Assembly: GCF_023650955.1 (NCBI RefSeq)
Contig: NZ_CP098039.1
Coordinates: forward strand, 2,294,001-2,358,000
Reading direction: 5' to 3'
DNA from: Thermosynechococcus sp. HN-54
Lineage (GTDB): Bacteria; Cyanobacteriota; Cyanobacteriia; Thermosynechococcales; Thermosynechococcaceae
Length of the DNA: 64,000 bases
Shown: piece by piece, positions 44,325 through 53,582 of the stretch
Layout: each line of letters opens with the position of its first letter
How positions within the stretch are numbered: the stretch's first letter is position 1
The notes under the pieces: model-generated
The model's database searches: none
The model's input: the letters and a program-made list of their open reading frames with translations, nothing else
Told to the model about the DNA's origin: nothing
Program-made: the position numbers and the translations under genes

Positions 44325-45434
44325 ATGCTGACTGAGGTCTTGACCGCACTGGAGCAAGGAAATTTCCAACAGGCGGAACAATTGCTCGCAGCCTTGTCTC
44401 CTGAGGATCCCCGTGTGCTGTTGTGCCGAGGTCAACTCTATCTCAAGAAAGAGCGACTAGAGGAGGCTGAGGCAGACTTTCGCCAATTACTGCGGCTGAA
44501 CTGTGGCCCCAAGCTGACGCAAATGGCTCGGTGTGGCCTCGAAAAAATCGAGCAAATTCGCCAACAGCAGCGGCAACAGGCCATTTTAGAAACCCATGCC
44601 GTGGTGGGAGTCGAGCAGCAGGGCGTTCTGATCCTTGAAGGGGTGGCTGCTGTTGAGCAGCGGACGATCCTTGCTCGTCTTTTGGCCACCATGTTTAAGA
44701 TTGACCCCTACACGGCGCGACTGTTGATTCCGTCGCGGGGCTGGCGGTTGATCCGCACGGGCAACTTTGCGGAACTCACGGTCTATTGCCAAGAGCTGAA
44801 ACGACAGGGCTTTGCCCTCTTTTGTGTTCCGTTTGAAGCGCTGACAGCAATACCGGTCTTGCAGGTACGTTATTTTGCGGCCTTAGACCCACAGCCTCGT
44901 GTGGTCTGTACCAGTTCCCTATCGCCGGAGCCAGTGGAGCTGACATTTGCGTGGTCGCAGGTGAGCCAGCGGGTGGAAGGATTACTGCCCATTTTTGAGC
45001 AGGTGTTTGATCGCGATCGCCAAGGTAAGGTGACTCGCAAAGAACAAATTCAGGATCATGCTCAATGCTGTGATCTCCACCTCTTTGAGGAAAATCAAAT
45101 TCTACGTTTTTATCGCGGGGGCTACCAGTTTCACCAAGGCATTCCCTTGAACCAAGTGGCAACAGTTATCTCTAGTGATTTGGATTTGGATCAAAACACC
45201 TCATGGGTGAAGTGGCGGCAGTTGTCGAGCCTCTGGCAGCAGCACTGTGGCGATCGCCCCGTATGGCAAGACTTCACCAGCTTTGCAGAAACCGCCTTGG
45301 ACTTTACAGAACTCCTGAGTAAAATTCCCCCCCACATTAACCTCTTTCGCCGTGAGGACAGTCCTTGGGATGCCGCCTTCATGCTCTACAGCAGTTTGGC
45401 CTTTCACCGTGCCCGCAGTGGCAGCAACCGCTAA
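44325..45434 (+). CDS. TPR-containing cyanobacterial protein
   Basis: A 369-residue soluble protein. The first about 80 residues form two tetratricopeptide-like helix pairs ('LEQGNFQQAEQLLAAL', 'LYLKKERLEEAEADFRQLLRL'); a coiled segment rich in Gln follows, then about 270 residues of a domain I do not recognise ('RLLIPSRGWRLIRTG', 'RFYRGGYQFHQGIP'). It is probably conserved in cyanobacteria, but the function is unknown. It follows dnaJ after 44 bases and may belong to the chaperone operon. Confidence 0.65.
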   Translation: MLTEVLTALEQGNFQQAEQLLAALSPEDPRVLLCRGQLYLKKERLEEAEADFRQLLRLNCGPKLTQMARCGLEKIEQIRQQQRQQAILETHAVVGVEQQGVLILEGVAAVEQRTILARLLATMFKIDPYTARLLIPSRGWRLIRTGNFAELTVYCQELKRQGFALFCVPFEALTAIPVLQVRYFAALDPQPRVVCTSSLSPEPVELTFAWSQVSQRVEGLLPIFEQVFDRDRQGKVTRKEQIQDHAQCCDLHLFEENQILRFYRGGYQFHQGIPLNQVATVISSDLDLDQNTSWVKWRQLSSLWQQHCGDRPVWQDFTSFAETALDFTELLSKIPPHINLFRREDSPWDAAFMLYSSLAFHRARSGSNR

Positions 45435-45455
45435 GCTAGAAACAGAAGTCTGCTC

Positions 45456-46139
45456 GTGCGAGTATCTGTGCTGCACCGACTCCAACAAGCAATTAAAAAT
45501 GATCTCATCGCTGGTCTGCTGGTGGTGATCCCGCTGGCAACAACGATTTGGCTATCGATTTCTGTTTCTAGTTGGGTGTTGGATCTCCTCACCCGTATTC
45601 CCAAGCAAGTGAATCCCTTCAAAACATGGCACCCCCTGCTGGTGGATCTGCTCAATGTGGCAGTGGGCATTGCTGTGCCCTTAACAGGGATCTTGCTCAT
45701 TGGCTTGATGGCACGCAATATCTTTGGCCAGTGGCTCTTGAACACAGGTGAGAGCATTCTCAAGCGCATTCCCTTGGCAGGCACCATTTATAAAGTGCTG
45801 CAACAACTCCTAGAGACGATTCTGCGGGACTCGCGCGATCGCTTTCGGCGGGTGGTGCTCGTAGAATATCCGCGTCCGGGTCTGTGGGCCGTGGCCTTTG
45901 TCACTGGCACAATTAATGGTTCATTGCAAACGGTCTTTTCCGAGCCGATGTTAAGTCTATTTATCCCCTCATCCCCTAACCCCACCACCGGTTGGTATGT
46001 GATTGCCAGTGAGCGGGATGTGCGAGATCTGGATATTTCGATCGAGGATGCCTTTAAGCTGATTATTTCCGGGGGGATTGTGACACCGGGATCGGCTCCG
46101 ACCTCGACCCTGTCCCCCGCCCCTGCTTCGTTGCGTTAA
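45456..46139 (+). CDS. DUF502 family membrane protein
   Basis: A 227-residue protein with two membrane helices (about 18-40 and 65-88) and the DUF502 signatures 'GLLVVIPLATTIWL', 'GEGILKRIPLAGTIYK'-like 'GESILKRIPLAGTIYKVLQQ' and 'VVLVEYPRPGLWAVAFVTG'. The family occurs in bacteria and plants (LCV-like proteins); its function is unknown. Start GTG 45456. It is 21 bases after the TPR gene and 24 bases before nusB, so the three appear to be one operon. Confidence 0.85.
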   Translation: MRVSVLHRLQQAIKNDLIAGLLVVIPLATTIWLSISVSSWVLDLLTRIPKQVNPFKTWHPLLVDLLNVAVGIAVPLTGILLIGLMARNIFGQWLLNTGESILKRIPLAGTIYKVLQQLLETILRDSRDRFRRVVLVEYPRPGLWAVAFVTGTINGSLQTVFSEPMLSLFIPSSPNPTTGWYVIASERDVRDLDISIEDAFKLIISGGIVTPGSAPTSTLSPAPASLR

Positions 46140-46163
46140 GAACTTGTTTTTGAGGATTTACCC

Positions 46164-46802
46164 ATGATTACTGCTCGTCGTGTTGCCCGTGAATTGGCGT
46201 TGCTGAGTGCCGCTCAGGTGTTACGCCAACCGAAACTGCTCGATGAAAGTGACTGCCGCAGCTTGATCCTGACAGCCGTACGTACGCTGGCGAGTGATGT
46301 GCGCGATACCCTCGAACAGGCCGGCACTGAACTTAGTGAAAGTCAGCGACTGCTCCACCACAGTGAGTTTCAGTTGCCCCACCTCGAAAAGGCACAGATG
46401 GTGCTTCAAGATGCCCTCAAGCGGGCGGAAAAGGGCTTGAACAAAATAGGCGCTGCTCTCGATTTACCCGAAATTCTCTACTTTGCCCATCAAGAGGAAG
46501 TTCAAACCTACGCGATCGCCCTACTGCGCTGTTTGCAGCGACACCAAACGGAGATTCAAGAACTGGTGAATCGCTCAATGGTGGATTGGCAACTGGAGCG
46601 ACTGACGCACTTAGATCGCGCCATTATTGAAATTGCCGTCGCAGAGATGCGCTATCTTGACGTGGCGAAGCAAGTGGCGATCAACGAGGCCATTGAACTG
46701 GCCAAACGCTACAGCGATCAGGGCAGCCACCGCTTTATCAATGGCGTGCTGCGGCGGATCAGTGAAGCCCTTGACACGGCTCAGGCGGCCACTGGTAACT
46801 GA
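46164..46802 (+). CDS. nusB: Transcription antitermination factor NusB
   Basis: A 212-residue all-helical protein which, with NusE (S10), binds boxA of rRNA transcripts to prevent early termination. The N-terminal '[17 protein letters not shown]' and C-terminal '[17 protein letters not shown]' and '[26 protein letters not shown]', read in pieces, are typical. It is longer than E. coli NusB (139 residues) through a central insertion, as is usual in cyanobacteria. The 3' end overlaps the convergent gene by 22 bases. Confidence 0.93.
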   Translation: MITARRVARELALLSAAQVLRQPKLLDESDCRSLILTAVRTLASDVRDTLEQAGTELSESQRLLHHSEFQLPHLEKAQMVLQDALKRAEKGLNKIGAALDLPEILYFAHQEEVQTYAIALLRCLQRHQTEIQELVNRSMVDWQLERLTHLDRAIIEIAVAEMRYLDVAKQVAINEAIELAKRYSDQGSHRFINGVLRRISEALDTAQAATGN

Positions 46803-47215
46803 AACGACTGCCATAGTTGCTGCCGCCCCAATTCCACATCCTCAGGCCGACATTGCCAGTGGGGATGGGCACTCATCACCAAACTTTCGAGGGTTTCGCG
46901 ATCAAAGAGATGCCAAACGGGAGCACCGTCAACATGGTGGGCGATCGCCAGCAGATTTTCAGCCACACAGTGAATTTCTAAACAGGTGGCTGCCCGCTGA
47001 ATTTGCAACTGCTGCCCCGGTAGGAGCGATCGCACGGACTCCATGATCTCCCGCAGTTCCGAGATGCTCTGGACACAGACCCCCGGAACGGCCACCCGTT
47101 GTCGGGAATCCCCATTGACTTGCAGCCAATAATGACGGCTGGGATCAATTCCCAAGAGCCAAGGATCAACATCATCTAAGCGATAACGGGGAGCCAAAGA
47201 GAGTCCGTGCATCAT
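46781..47215 (-). CDS. Hypothetical protein
   Basis: A 144-residue soluble protein, '[23 protein letters not shown]' (in pieces) at the N-terminus, with mixed alpha/beta character and a Trp/His-rich C-terminal half. No family is recognised. The start is ATG 47215 or 47212. Its 3' end overlaps nusB by 22 bases. The Pho-box-like repeats at 47418-47447 lie about 200 bases upstream and, in the CTTAACCT sense, point towards this gene, with a possible -10 (GATAAC) at 47402-47407. Confidence 0.6.
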   Translation of the reverse strand: MMHGLSLAPRYRLDDVDPWLLGIDPSRHYWLQVNGDSRQRVAVPGVCVQSISELREIMESVRSLLPGQQLQIQRAATCLEIHCVAENLLAIAHHVDGAPVWHLFDRETLESLVMSAHPHWQCRPEDVELGRQQLWQSFQLPVAA

Positions 47216-47417
47216 CTATCCATTTCCTAAATCAGAGCATTGATATCTGGCGATCGCTAGGGATCACTCTCGTATATGTAGTGTGATAAGTCTCCTTTAT
47301 TTGATCAATCAAAGTTAATAATGCTTAATCTTTTGCCCATAATTGTTAACAAAGCTCCGTTTGCCCACCGGTGAGAGCACGTTTTTGTTACAGCAGCTAC
47401 GGTTATCCGAGGGGAAT

Positions 47418-47447
47418 TGGTTAAAATGAAGTTAAGAATAGGTTAAC
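47418..47447. promoter_or_regulatory. Pho-box-like tandem repeats
   Basis: Three 8-base repeats, each separated by 3 bases: TGGTTAAA (47418-47425), AAGTTAAG (47429-47436) and AGGTTAAC (47440-47447). On the other strand they read GTTAACCT, CTTAACTT, TTTAACCA, close to the cyanobacterial Pho box PyTTAAPyPy(T/A) bound by SphR/PhoB. The 11-base period matches exactly. The site lies between two divergent genes and ends 26 bases before ATG 47474. Confidence 0.6.
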
Positions 47448-47473
47448 CCCTGAGGGAAAAGGATAGGTAAGCA

Positions 47474-47707
47474 ATGAATAAATACGAATTTTTACATCCC
47501 CACAGCCGTTACTACGGTGAGTTTACACCCGAAAACTTTTTATTTGATGCCAACTTGCAGGAGTTTGCCACCCGAGTGAGCTACATTTCTGGCCTCGAAA
47601 ACAGTGGCAAGCTCTCCCCTCAGGAAGCCTATGAGCAAATTAAAAACCTTTGGAAAGAGCTGAAAGCGAGCAAAAAAGCGTTGCTAGATACGGCACCCCC
47701 TAGCTAG
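47474..47707 (+). CDS. DUF7219-type small cyanobacterial protein
   Basis: A 77-residue soluble protein with '[20 protein letters not shown]' near the N-terminus, then '[16 protein letters not shown]' and a helical, Lys-rich C-terminal half. The pattern fits the small cyanobacterial family DUF7219; no function is known. A GGATAGG ribosome-binding-like stretch precedes ATG 47474. The Pho-box-like repeats upstream suggest a link with phosphate supply. Its TAG stop is shared with the convergent aroB stop (CTAG). Confidence 0.8.
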   Translation: MNKYEFLHPHSRYYGEFTPENFLFDANLQEFATRVSYISGLENSGKLSPQEAYEQIKNLWKELKASKKALLDTAPPS

Positions 47708-48828
47708 GCTTGGAGCCGATGGAGCGTCTCTCGAATCAGTTCGGTCGGCACCTGATCAAAAATTTCCACATGGCCAATGGCAGTGGGGAGAATAAACCGC
47801 ACCTTTTGCGCCTGAACCTTCTTGTCATGCTGAAGGAGTGCCAGCAGTCCCTCGACATCAAAGTGAGCCGGGATCGTTGTCGGTAGTTTTGCTTTGAGAA
47901 TCAGTGCCCGTTGGGCGGCGGCTTCCGCTGACCAATACCCCAAGGCCACCGCCAGTTCGCCAGCGGCAATCATACCAATGGCCACCGCCTCGCCGTGATT
48001 CAAAAGACGATAGTTGCCCATACTTTCCAAGGCATGGCCAATGGTGTGCCCGTAATTCAAAATGGCGCGCAGACCCGCTTCCCGCTCATCCTTGCTCACC
48101 ACATCCACCTTCGCTTGGCAGGAACGCTGCAGGATTTGGAGCAACTGCTCAGCAGGCAAAGCAGCCATGCGATCCAAGCGCGGCAACTGACTCAACAAAT
48201 CGAATAGCTTAGCATCCCAAATCACGCCGTACTTAATTACCTCTGCCATGCCAGCCCGGAATTCTCTGGGGGGCAGGGTTGCCAAAACATCGGGATCAAT
48301 GACCACAAGACGGGGTTGATGAAAGGCACCAATGAGATTTTTGCCTTGGGGATGGTTCACCCCTGTTTTCCCGCCAATCGCTGCATCCACCATTGCCAAG
48401 AGACTCGTGGGAATCTGCACCACCGCAATGCCCCGCAACCAAGTAGCCGCTGCAAAGCCAGTCATGTCCCCAATCACACCACCTCCTAGGGCAAAGAGGG
48501 TGGAACCCCGCTCTAAACGCTGAGTCAGGGCAGCATCATAAATCTTTTCAACAGTTCTGAGGGTTTTGTAGCGTTCCCCTGCTGGGAGAATACAGGGGGT
48601 GACCTGCCAGCCCGCTTGCGTTAATGCCTCTTGCACATCCGTGCCGTAGTGCCGCCAAATTTGTGGATTGGAAACGATGAGGGCAGGGGCTTTCGGTGTC
48701 AAGGGCGTATGTTCGGCCAAAAGTGCGGGCAACTGTCGCCGTGTGTTGGCACCAATGGCAATTCGGTAGGAGTGTTCACCAAGGGGAACGGGAATCAGCG
48801 TCGTCATTGTCGGATTTGCTGAGGACAT
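47704..48828 (-). CDS. aroB: 3-dehydroquinate synthase
   Basis: Second enzyme of the shikimate pathway: converts DAHP to 3-dehydroquinate with NAD and Zn2+. About 374 residues: '[19 protein letters not shown]', read as the NAD-binding region, '[22 protein letters not shown]', in pieces, '[22 protein letters not shown]' likewise, the metal ligands E in 'AEVIKYGVI' and histidines in '[12 protein letters not shown]' and '[11 protein letters not shown]'. ATG 48828 is used; ATG 48807 ('MTTLIPV') is equally plausible. The AmpG-like permease gene lies 16 bases upstream on the same strand. Confidence 0.94.
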   Translation of the reverse strand: MSSANPTMTTLIPVPLGEHSYRIAIGANTRRQLPALLAEHTPLTPKAPALIVSNPQIWRHYGTDVQEALTQAGWQVTPCILPAGERYKTLRTVEKIYDAALTQRLERGSTLFALGGGVIGDMTGFAAATWLRGIAVVQIPTSLLAMVDAAIGGKTGVNHPQGKNLIGAFHQPRLVVIDPDVLATLPPREFRAGMAEVIKYGVIWDAKLFDLLSQLPRLDRMAALPAEQLLQILQRSCQAKVDVVSKDEREAGLRAILNYGHTIGHALESMGNYRLLNHGEAVAIGMIAAGELAVALGYWSAEAAAQRALILKAKLPTTIPAHFDVEGLLALLQHDKKVQAQKVRFILPTAIGHVEIFDQVPTELIRETLHRLQA

Positions 48829-48844
48829 CTACATTTAAGTATTT

Positions 48845-50110
48845 TCAGTCATCACTGCCGGGGCGGGGAAAGGCTGGCTTCGCTTGCCAAGGGGCAAAAA
48901 ACGGCAAAAGCAGCAGGGCTGGTAATGCAGCGCCAATCGTAAAGAGAAAAAAGAGCGGCCACCCCATGATCTCTGCCGCTTTGCCCGCAGGGGCTGCTAG
49001 TATATCCCGACTAAAGGCAAACAGACTGGAGAGCAGCGCATACTGCGTTGCACTAAACTGGGGGTTGCAGAGGCTCATTAAGAGAGCCGTCAGAGCAGCG
49101 ATCGCCAGCCCCGCACAGAAGTTATCAATACTGATCGCGGCCACCATCACCGTTGGATTGGTACCGGCATTGGCCAAAACAAAGTAGGAGATATTGCTGG
49201 AGGCTTGCAATCCCCCCATGATCCACAGAGCACGGTGAATACCGATTTGACTGATGGCTGCCCCGCCGGCAAGGGCACCAACAATGGTGGCAATCAACCC
49301 CACACCCCCTTGCACCGCGCCAATTTGGGTTTGGCTAAAGCCCTGCTGCAACAGAAAAGGGGTCATCATGTTCCCTGTGAGGGCATCCCCCAAGCGGTAG
49401 AGGCAGATAAAGAGCAGAATAATCAGCCCCGTTCCCCAGCCGTAGCGCTGGAAAAAGTCAAGGAAGGGGCGAATCACTGCTTGCGCCAATGAAGGAGGAG
49501 CCGGGGGATGGACTTCGGGTTCCGGTGCCCAAAGGGTAGTGACCATGCCCACTAGCATCAGCAGCGCCATTAGGACGTAAACCACGGGCCAGGGCAGTTG
49601 ATCCGCAAGGATTAGGGCTAGGGAACCCGTGACCAAGAGCGCAATGCGATAGCCAAGGACGTAAATACCCGCACCCGCCCCCATTTCAAGGGGTTCTAGG
49701 ACATCGGCACGGTAGGCATCCACGGCAATATCTTGGCTGGCGCTCAAGAAGGCAATGGCGAAGGCATTCACCGCCAACAGCCGCAGGCTCGTACTGGGAT
49801 CCTGTACCGCCATGAGGGCGATCGCCCCCAAGAGGAGCACCTGAATCAGCAGTAACCAGCCCCGCCGCCGTCCCAAAAAGGGAATCGTATAGCGATCTAG
49901 CAAGGGGGACCAGAGAAATTTCAGTGAGTAGGGCAACCCCACTAGGCTAAAGAGGCCAATGGCGGTCAAGTCAATGCCCTCAACAGTCATCCATGCTTGC
50001 AGTGTTCGGCTGGTGAGAAACAGGGGCAACCCTGACGAGAACCCCAACAAGAGCAGTGCCGCCATTTTGCGACTTTGAAAAACCCGTAGGGCTGCGCCGA
50101 TTCCTGCCAT
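48845..50110 (-). CDS. Major facilitator superfamily permease, AmpG-like
   Basis: A 421-residue inner-membrane protein with about 12 helices. The N-terminal motif 'LLLGFSSGLPLFLTSRTLQAW', in pieces, 'LPYSLKFLWSPLLDR' and 'ASQDIAVDAYRADVL' are those of the AmpG/acetyl-CoA transporter-like branch, which in Enterobacteria imports anhydro-muropeptides. In cyanobacteria recycling of muropeptides is one possible role, inferred from family only. It probably forms an operon with aroB downstream. Confidence 0.85.
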   Translation of the reverse strand: MAGIGAALRVFQSRKMAALLLLGFSSGLPLFLTSRTLQAWMTVEGIDLTAIGLFSLVGLPYSLKFLWSPLLDRYTIPFLGRRRGWLLLIQVLLLGAIALMAVQDPSTSLRLLAVNAFAIAFLSASQDIAVDAYRADVLEPLEMGAGAGIYVLGYRIALLVTGSLALILADQLPWPVVYVLMALLMLVGMVTTLWAPEPEVHPPAPPSLAQAVIRPFLDFFQRYGWGTGLIILLFICLYRLGDALTGNMMTPFLLQQGFSQTQIGAVQGGVGLIATIVGALAGGAAISQIGIHRALWIMGGLQASSNISYFVLANAGTNPTVMVAAISIDNFCAGLAIAALTALLMSLCNPQFSATQYALLSSLFAFSRDILAAPAGKAAEIMGWPLFFLFTIGAALPALLLLPFFAPWQAKPAFPRPGSDD

Positions 50111-50166
50111 TCATTTTGTTCCACTGCTTGAGACTTGCCCTAGTGTAGAGCAAAAGGGGCAGGAAC

Positions 50167-52767
50167 CTAAAGACTACTGGCTTGACTGATGCGGCTGGGG
50201 CGAAAAGCAGGCCGACACGTGTCCAAGGAAACAGGAACGGGTTCAACGTGCCAGATGTCTTTGCAGTACTCGGCAATCGTGCGATCGCTGGAGAATTTGC
50301 CCATGCGTGCCACATTAAGAATTGACATTTGTGTCCAGTGGGTCTTGTCGCGGAAGGCTTGGGCGGCCCGTTGCTGACAGTCCACATAGGATTGGTAGTC
50401 CGCTAGGAGCATGTATTGATCCTCGTTGAGTAGGGAACTGACAATCGGTTCAAATAGCCTCGGCTCACGCGGATTGAAGTAGTCGGAAATCAGGCTGTCA
50501 ATCACCTTCTTGAGCATTGGGTTGCTGTTGTAGTACTCACGGGGATTGTAGCCCTCCGCTTTCAAGCTCATCACTTCCTGAGCCGTCAGACCAAAGAGGA
50601 AGAAGTTTTCTGGCCCCACCTCTTGGCGAATTTCCACATTTGCCCCATCGAGGGTGCCAATCGTCAGCGCCCCATTGAGGGCAAACTTCATATTCCCGGT
50701 TCCGGAGGCCTCCTTACCAGCAGTGGAAATTTGCTCCGACAGATCCGCAGCAGGGTAAACCATTTCCCCAAGGGAGACGGAATAATTACTCAGGAACACT
50801 ACTTTGAGGCGGCCATTGACATCACTGTCGTGGTTGACCATGTCCCCTACAGAATTGATCAGTTTGATAATCATCTTGGCCATGAAGTAGCCAGGAGCCG
50901 CCTTGCCGCCAAAAATAAACGTGCGCGGCTGAATGTCAATGTTGGGATTGGCCTTGATGTGTTCGTAGAGCGTAATGATGTGGAGCACCGCCAAGTGCTG
51001 CCGCTTGTACTCGTGGATGCGCTTAATTTGGATATCAAAGAGGGAATAGGGATCCACTTCAATTTGGTTGTTGCGCCAGATGTACTCCGCTAGGCGCTCT
51101 TTATTCGCCTGTTTAATTTGCTGCCACTTGGCCTGAAAGGCGGGATCCGTGGCGTAGGGTTCTAGACCCCGCAGGTCTTCAAGGTGGGTAATCCAGCGAT
51201 CGCTCTTCAGCGTTTCGGTAATCAGACTGGCCAAGCGGGGATTACTCATCAATAGCCAACGGCGGGGGGTAATGCCATTGGTTTTGTTCTGGAACTTGTT
51301 GGGGTACATCTCGTAGAAGTCCCGCATCAGCTCCTGCTTGATCAGTTCTGTGTGCAGTTCGGCTACCCCGTTTACCGTATGGCTGCCGACACAGGCCAAA
51401 TGCGCCATGCGCACCTGCTTGGGATGACCTTCCTCAATGAGGGACATCCGTGCCAACCGTGCTGTATTACCGGGGTAGCGCAGGCGAATCTCATTCAGGA
51501 AGCGGTAGTTAATCTCGTAAATGATTTCCAAGTGGCGCGGTAGCAGTTGACCAAAGAGATCCACCGACCAGCGTTCGAGGGCTTCCGCCAGCAGCGTGTG
51601 GTTGGTATAGGCAAAGGTGCGCTGCGTAATGTCCCACGCTTTTTCCCATGTCAATTGATACTCATCCACCAGTAGGCGCATCAGTTCAGCCACACCAATA
51701 GCGGGGTGGGTATCGTTGAGCTGAATGGCCACTTTATCGGGGAAAGCATCAAAGCTGGTGTGCCGCCGCAAGTAGAGACGAATAATGTCCTGCAACGAAC
51801 AGGAGACAAAGAAATACTGTTGCTGCAGCCGCAATTCTTTGCCTTGGGGGGTGTTGTCGTTGGGGTAGAGAACTTTCGAGATATTCTCACTAAAGGTTTT
51901 TTCCGAAACCGCTTGGGTGTAGTCACCAGCGTTGAACACTTGGAGGTTAAAGTCCTGAGCGGCACGCGCACTCCAGAGGCGCAGGGTGTTCACCGTATTT
52001 TTGCCATAGCCAGGGATTGGCGTGTCGTAGGGCGTGCCAAAAACGGTAGTGCTAGGAACCCACCGCACTCGGTAGTGCCCTTGGGCATCGGTGTAGGCTT
52101 CAGTATGACCGCCAAACTTAACTTCAACGTTGTAATCGGGACGGGCAATCTCCCAAGGGTTACCAAAGCGCAACCAGTTGTCGGGCACTTCGTGCTGCCA
52201 GCCATTGGTAATGATTTGCTCGAAAATACCAAACTCGTAGCGAATGCCGTAGCCGACAGCAGGAATTTCAAGAGTCGCGAGAGAGTCGAGGAAACAAGCT
52301 GCCAAGCGTCCCAAACCGCCATTGCCTAGCCCCGGCTCGGGTTCACGATCCATGAGTTCATTGAGGTCAAGGCCAAAGTCAGCCATGGCCTGTTTGGTTT
52401 GCTCGTAGAGGCCGACGTTCATCAGGTTGTTCAGGAGCAGACGACCAATGAGAAACTCTGCCGACAGGTAATAGACCACCTTGGCATCCTGCTCAAAATA
52501 GGTTTGGGCGGTTTTAATCCGCCGATGCAGCAGGCGATCGCGCACCGTGTAGGCCAGCGCCATGAAGTAATCGTAGGGCGTAGCAAACATGGCATCCTTG
52601 CCCTGGATGTAGTGCAAGTTATCAACAAAAGCGCGCTTCAGGGTTTGCACTGTCATCCCTGTGCGATCGCTCTCGATATACAAATCGCAGTGTTCATCGT
52701 TGGTAGGGGTCGTGGAGGGAGAAACTGAATTAACAGCGTGACCGTTAGGAGTGGCGGAGTTATTCAT
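50167..52767 (-). CDS. glgP: Glycogen phosphorylase
   Basis: Cleaves glycogen with phosphate to glucose-1-phosphate. The 866-residue enzyme shows 'NGGLGRLAACFLDSLATL' and 'GYGIRYEFGIFEQ' of the active site, 'QLNDTHPAI', 'NGITPRRWL', and the pyridoxal-phosphate lysine in 'EASGTGNMKFALNGALTIGT'. The N-terminal about 30 residues are low-complexity. Cyanobacteria usually have two GlgP copies, one linked to heat or night metabolism in Synechocystis; which this is cannot be said. A GTA-N8-TAC site with a -10 lies 65-80 bases upstream. Confidence 0.96.
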   Translation of the reverse strand: MNNSATPNGHAVNSVSPSTTPTNDEHCDLYIESDRTGMTVQTLKRAFVDNLHYIQGKDAMFATPYDYFMALAYTVRDRLLHRRIKTAQTYFEQDAKVVYYLSAEFLIGRLLLNNLMNVGLYEQTKQAMADFGLDLNELMDREPEPGLGNGGLGRLAACFLDSLATLEIPAVGYGIRYEFGIFEQIITNGWQHEVPDNWLRFGNPWEIARPDYNVEVKFGGHTEAYTDAQGHYRVRWVPSTTVFGTPYDTPIPGYGKNTVNTLRLWSARAAQDFNLQVFNAGDYTQAVSEKTFSENISKVLYPNDNTPQGKELRLQQQYFFVSCSLQDIIRLYLRRHTSFDAFPDKVAIQLNDTHPAIGVAELMRLLVDEYQLTWEKAWDITQRTFAYTNHTLLAEALERWSVDLFGQLLPRHLEIIYEINYRFLNEIRLRYPGNTARLARMSLIEEGHPKQVRMAHLACVGSHTVNGVAELHTELIKQELMRDFYEMYPNKFQNKTNGITPRRWLLMSNPRLASLITETLKSDRWITHLEDLRGLEPYATDPAFQAKWQQIKQANKERLAEYIWRNNQIEVDPYSLFDIQIKRIHEYKRQHLAVLHIITLYEHIKANPNIDIQPRTFIFGGKAAPGYFMAKMIIKLINSVGDMVNHDSDVNGRLKVVFLSNYSVSLGEMVYPAADLSEQISTAGKEASGTGNMKFALNGALTIGTLDGANVEIRQEVGPENFFLFGLTAQEVMSLKAEGYNPREYYNSNPMLKKVIDSLISDYFNPREPRLFEPIVSSLLNEDQYMLLADYQSYVDCQQRAAQAFRDKTHWTQMSILNVARMGKFSSDRTIAEYCKDIWHVEPVPVSLDTCRPAFRPSRISQASSL

Positions 52768-52802
52768 GCAAACTGTGGCTCTGAAGGAATCGGAAATAAC
52801 TT

Positions 52803-52845
52803 AACTTAAGGCTAATACAGATCTAGGAAATGTACATTAGATTAC
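52803..52845 (-). promoter_or_regulatory. Candidate NtcA-activated promoter of glgP
   Basis: On the minus strand GTA-ATCTAATG-TAC (52845 to 52832) is followed after 23 bases by TAAGTT (52808 to 52803), fitting NtcA's GTA-N8-TAC and a TAN3T -10 box at the class II distance. It lies 65 bases before the glgP ATG at its near edge. Confidence 0.4.
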
Positions 52846-52931
52846 CGCTCTGGGAATTTTAATAATTCATTTACCTGTCTTTACATTTTTTTTAATCTTC
52901 TCAAAGAGTCCCTAGATGGCCAACGGAATTC

Positions 52932-53363
52932 CTAGTCAAACCAGCCAATTTCAGCATCGCCTAGGTGGGAGGCATTGGGATTGGGCGTGGGAATCTCATT
53001 GACCAAGGGCTTAAATCCTACGTCCTCAAAACGGTAGGGCTGAGGTGCTGTGAGTTGGCGAATCACAGCTTTGGCCTCTTCAAATTCGGCGTGTAGTTCT
53101 TGCTGGCGAGTCTGAAGTTCCTGAAAGTCTGTTTCAAGAGCTTGGGCGCGATCGCGCCACATTTGCACGTCCTGTTGCAGTTGTTCTATTTGAATGCGTT
53201 GGGCGTTTTTCTCAGCTTCTACTGCGGCTAATGTTGCTTTGAGGGTCGCCAATTCTTGCTCAAGTTCTGCCTTGGTGGGCTGATGGCGACTCCGCTTGCT
53301 GGGGGCTTGACGCTGTTTGGCTGCCTCTTGCCGCAGTAAATCACTGAGATTTTGGTGTTCCAT
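52932..53363 (-). CDS. Coiled-coil protein, unknown
   Basis: A 143-residue protein with a basic N-terminus ('KQRQAPSKRSRHQPTKAE') and a heptad-rich coiled coil (about 32-105, 'LATLKATLAAVEAEKNAQ' and onwards), followed by a short non-helical tail with 'PYRFEDVGFKPLVNEIP' and ending 'AEIGWFD'. Such a tail after a coiled coil may be a binding motif. No family known. ATG 53363 is chosen; a TTG at 53375 is also in frame. Confidence 0.65.
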   Translation of the reverse strand: MEHQNLSDLLRQEAAKQRQAPSKRSRHQPTKAELEQELATLKATLAAVEAEKNAQRIQIEQLQQDVQMWRDRAQALETDFQELQTRQQELHAEFEEAKAVIRQLTAPQPYRFEDVGFKPLVNEIPTPNPNASHLGDAEIGWFD

Positions 53364-53543
53364 CAATTCACTCAATCATTGACCCAAATTACAGCTCTCT
53401 TTGAGATCCAGTGAGCACACTAGACAAGCTGACAAATTGGCTTTACCGCAGGAGCAGAACCTATGGCTGCACTCACCTTCTCTAGAACCACCTGAATGTT
53501 CACTGTCAGTATTGATCTTTGCATAAAATTCCCCCTGATCCGC

Positions 53544-53549
53544 TATAAT
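53544..53549 (+). promoter_or_regulatory. Candidate -10 box of murA
   Basis: TATAAT at 53544-53549, 33 bases before ATG 53583, in AT-rich sequence. No good -35 at 17 bases. Confidence 0.4.
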
Positions 53550-53582
53550 CGCTTGGAATTCTTTTGGCTGTGAGAGTGAAAT

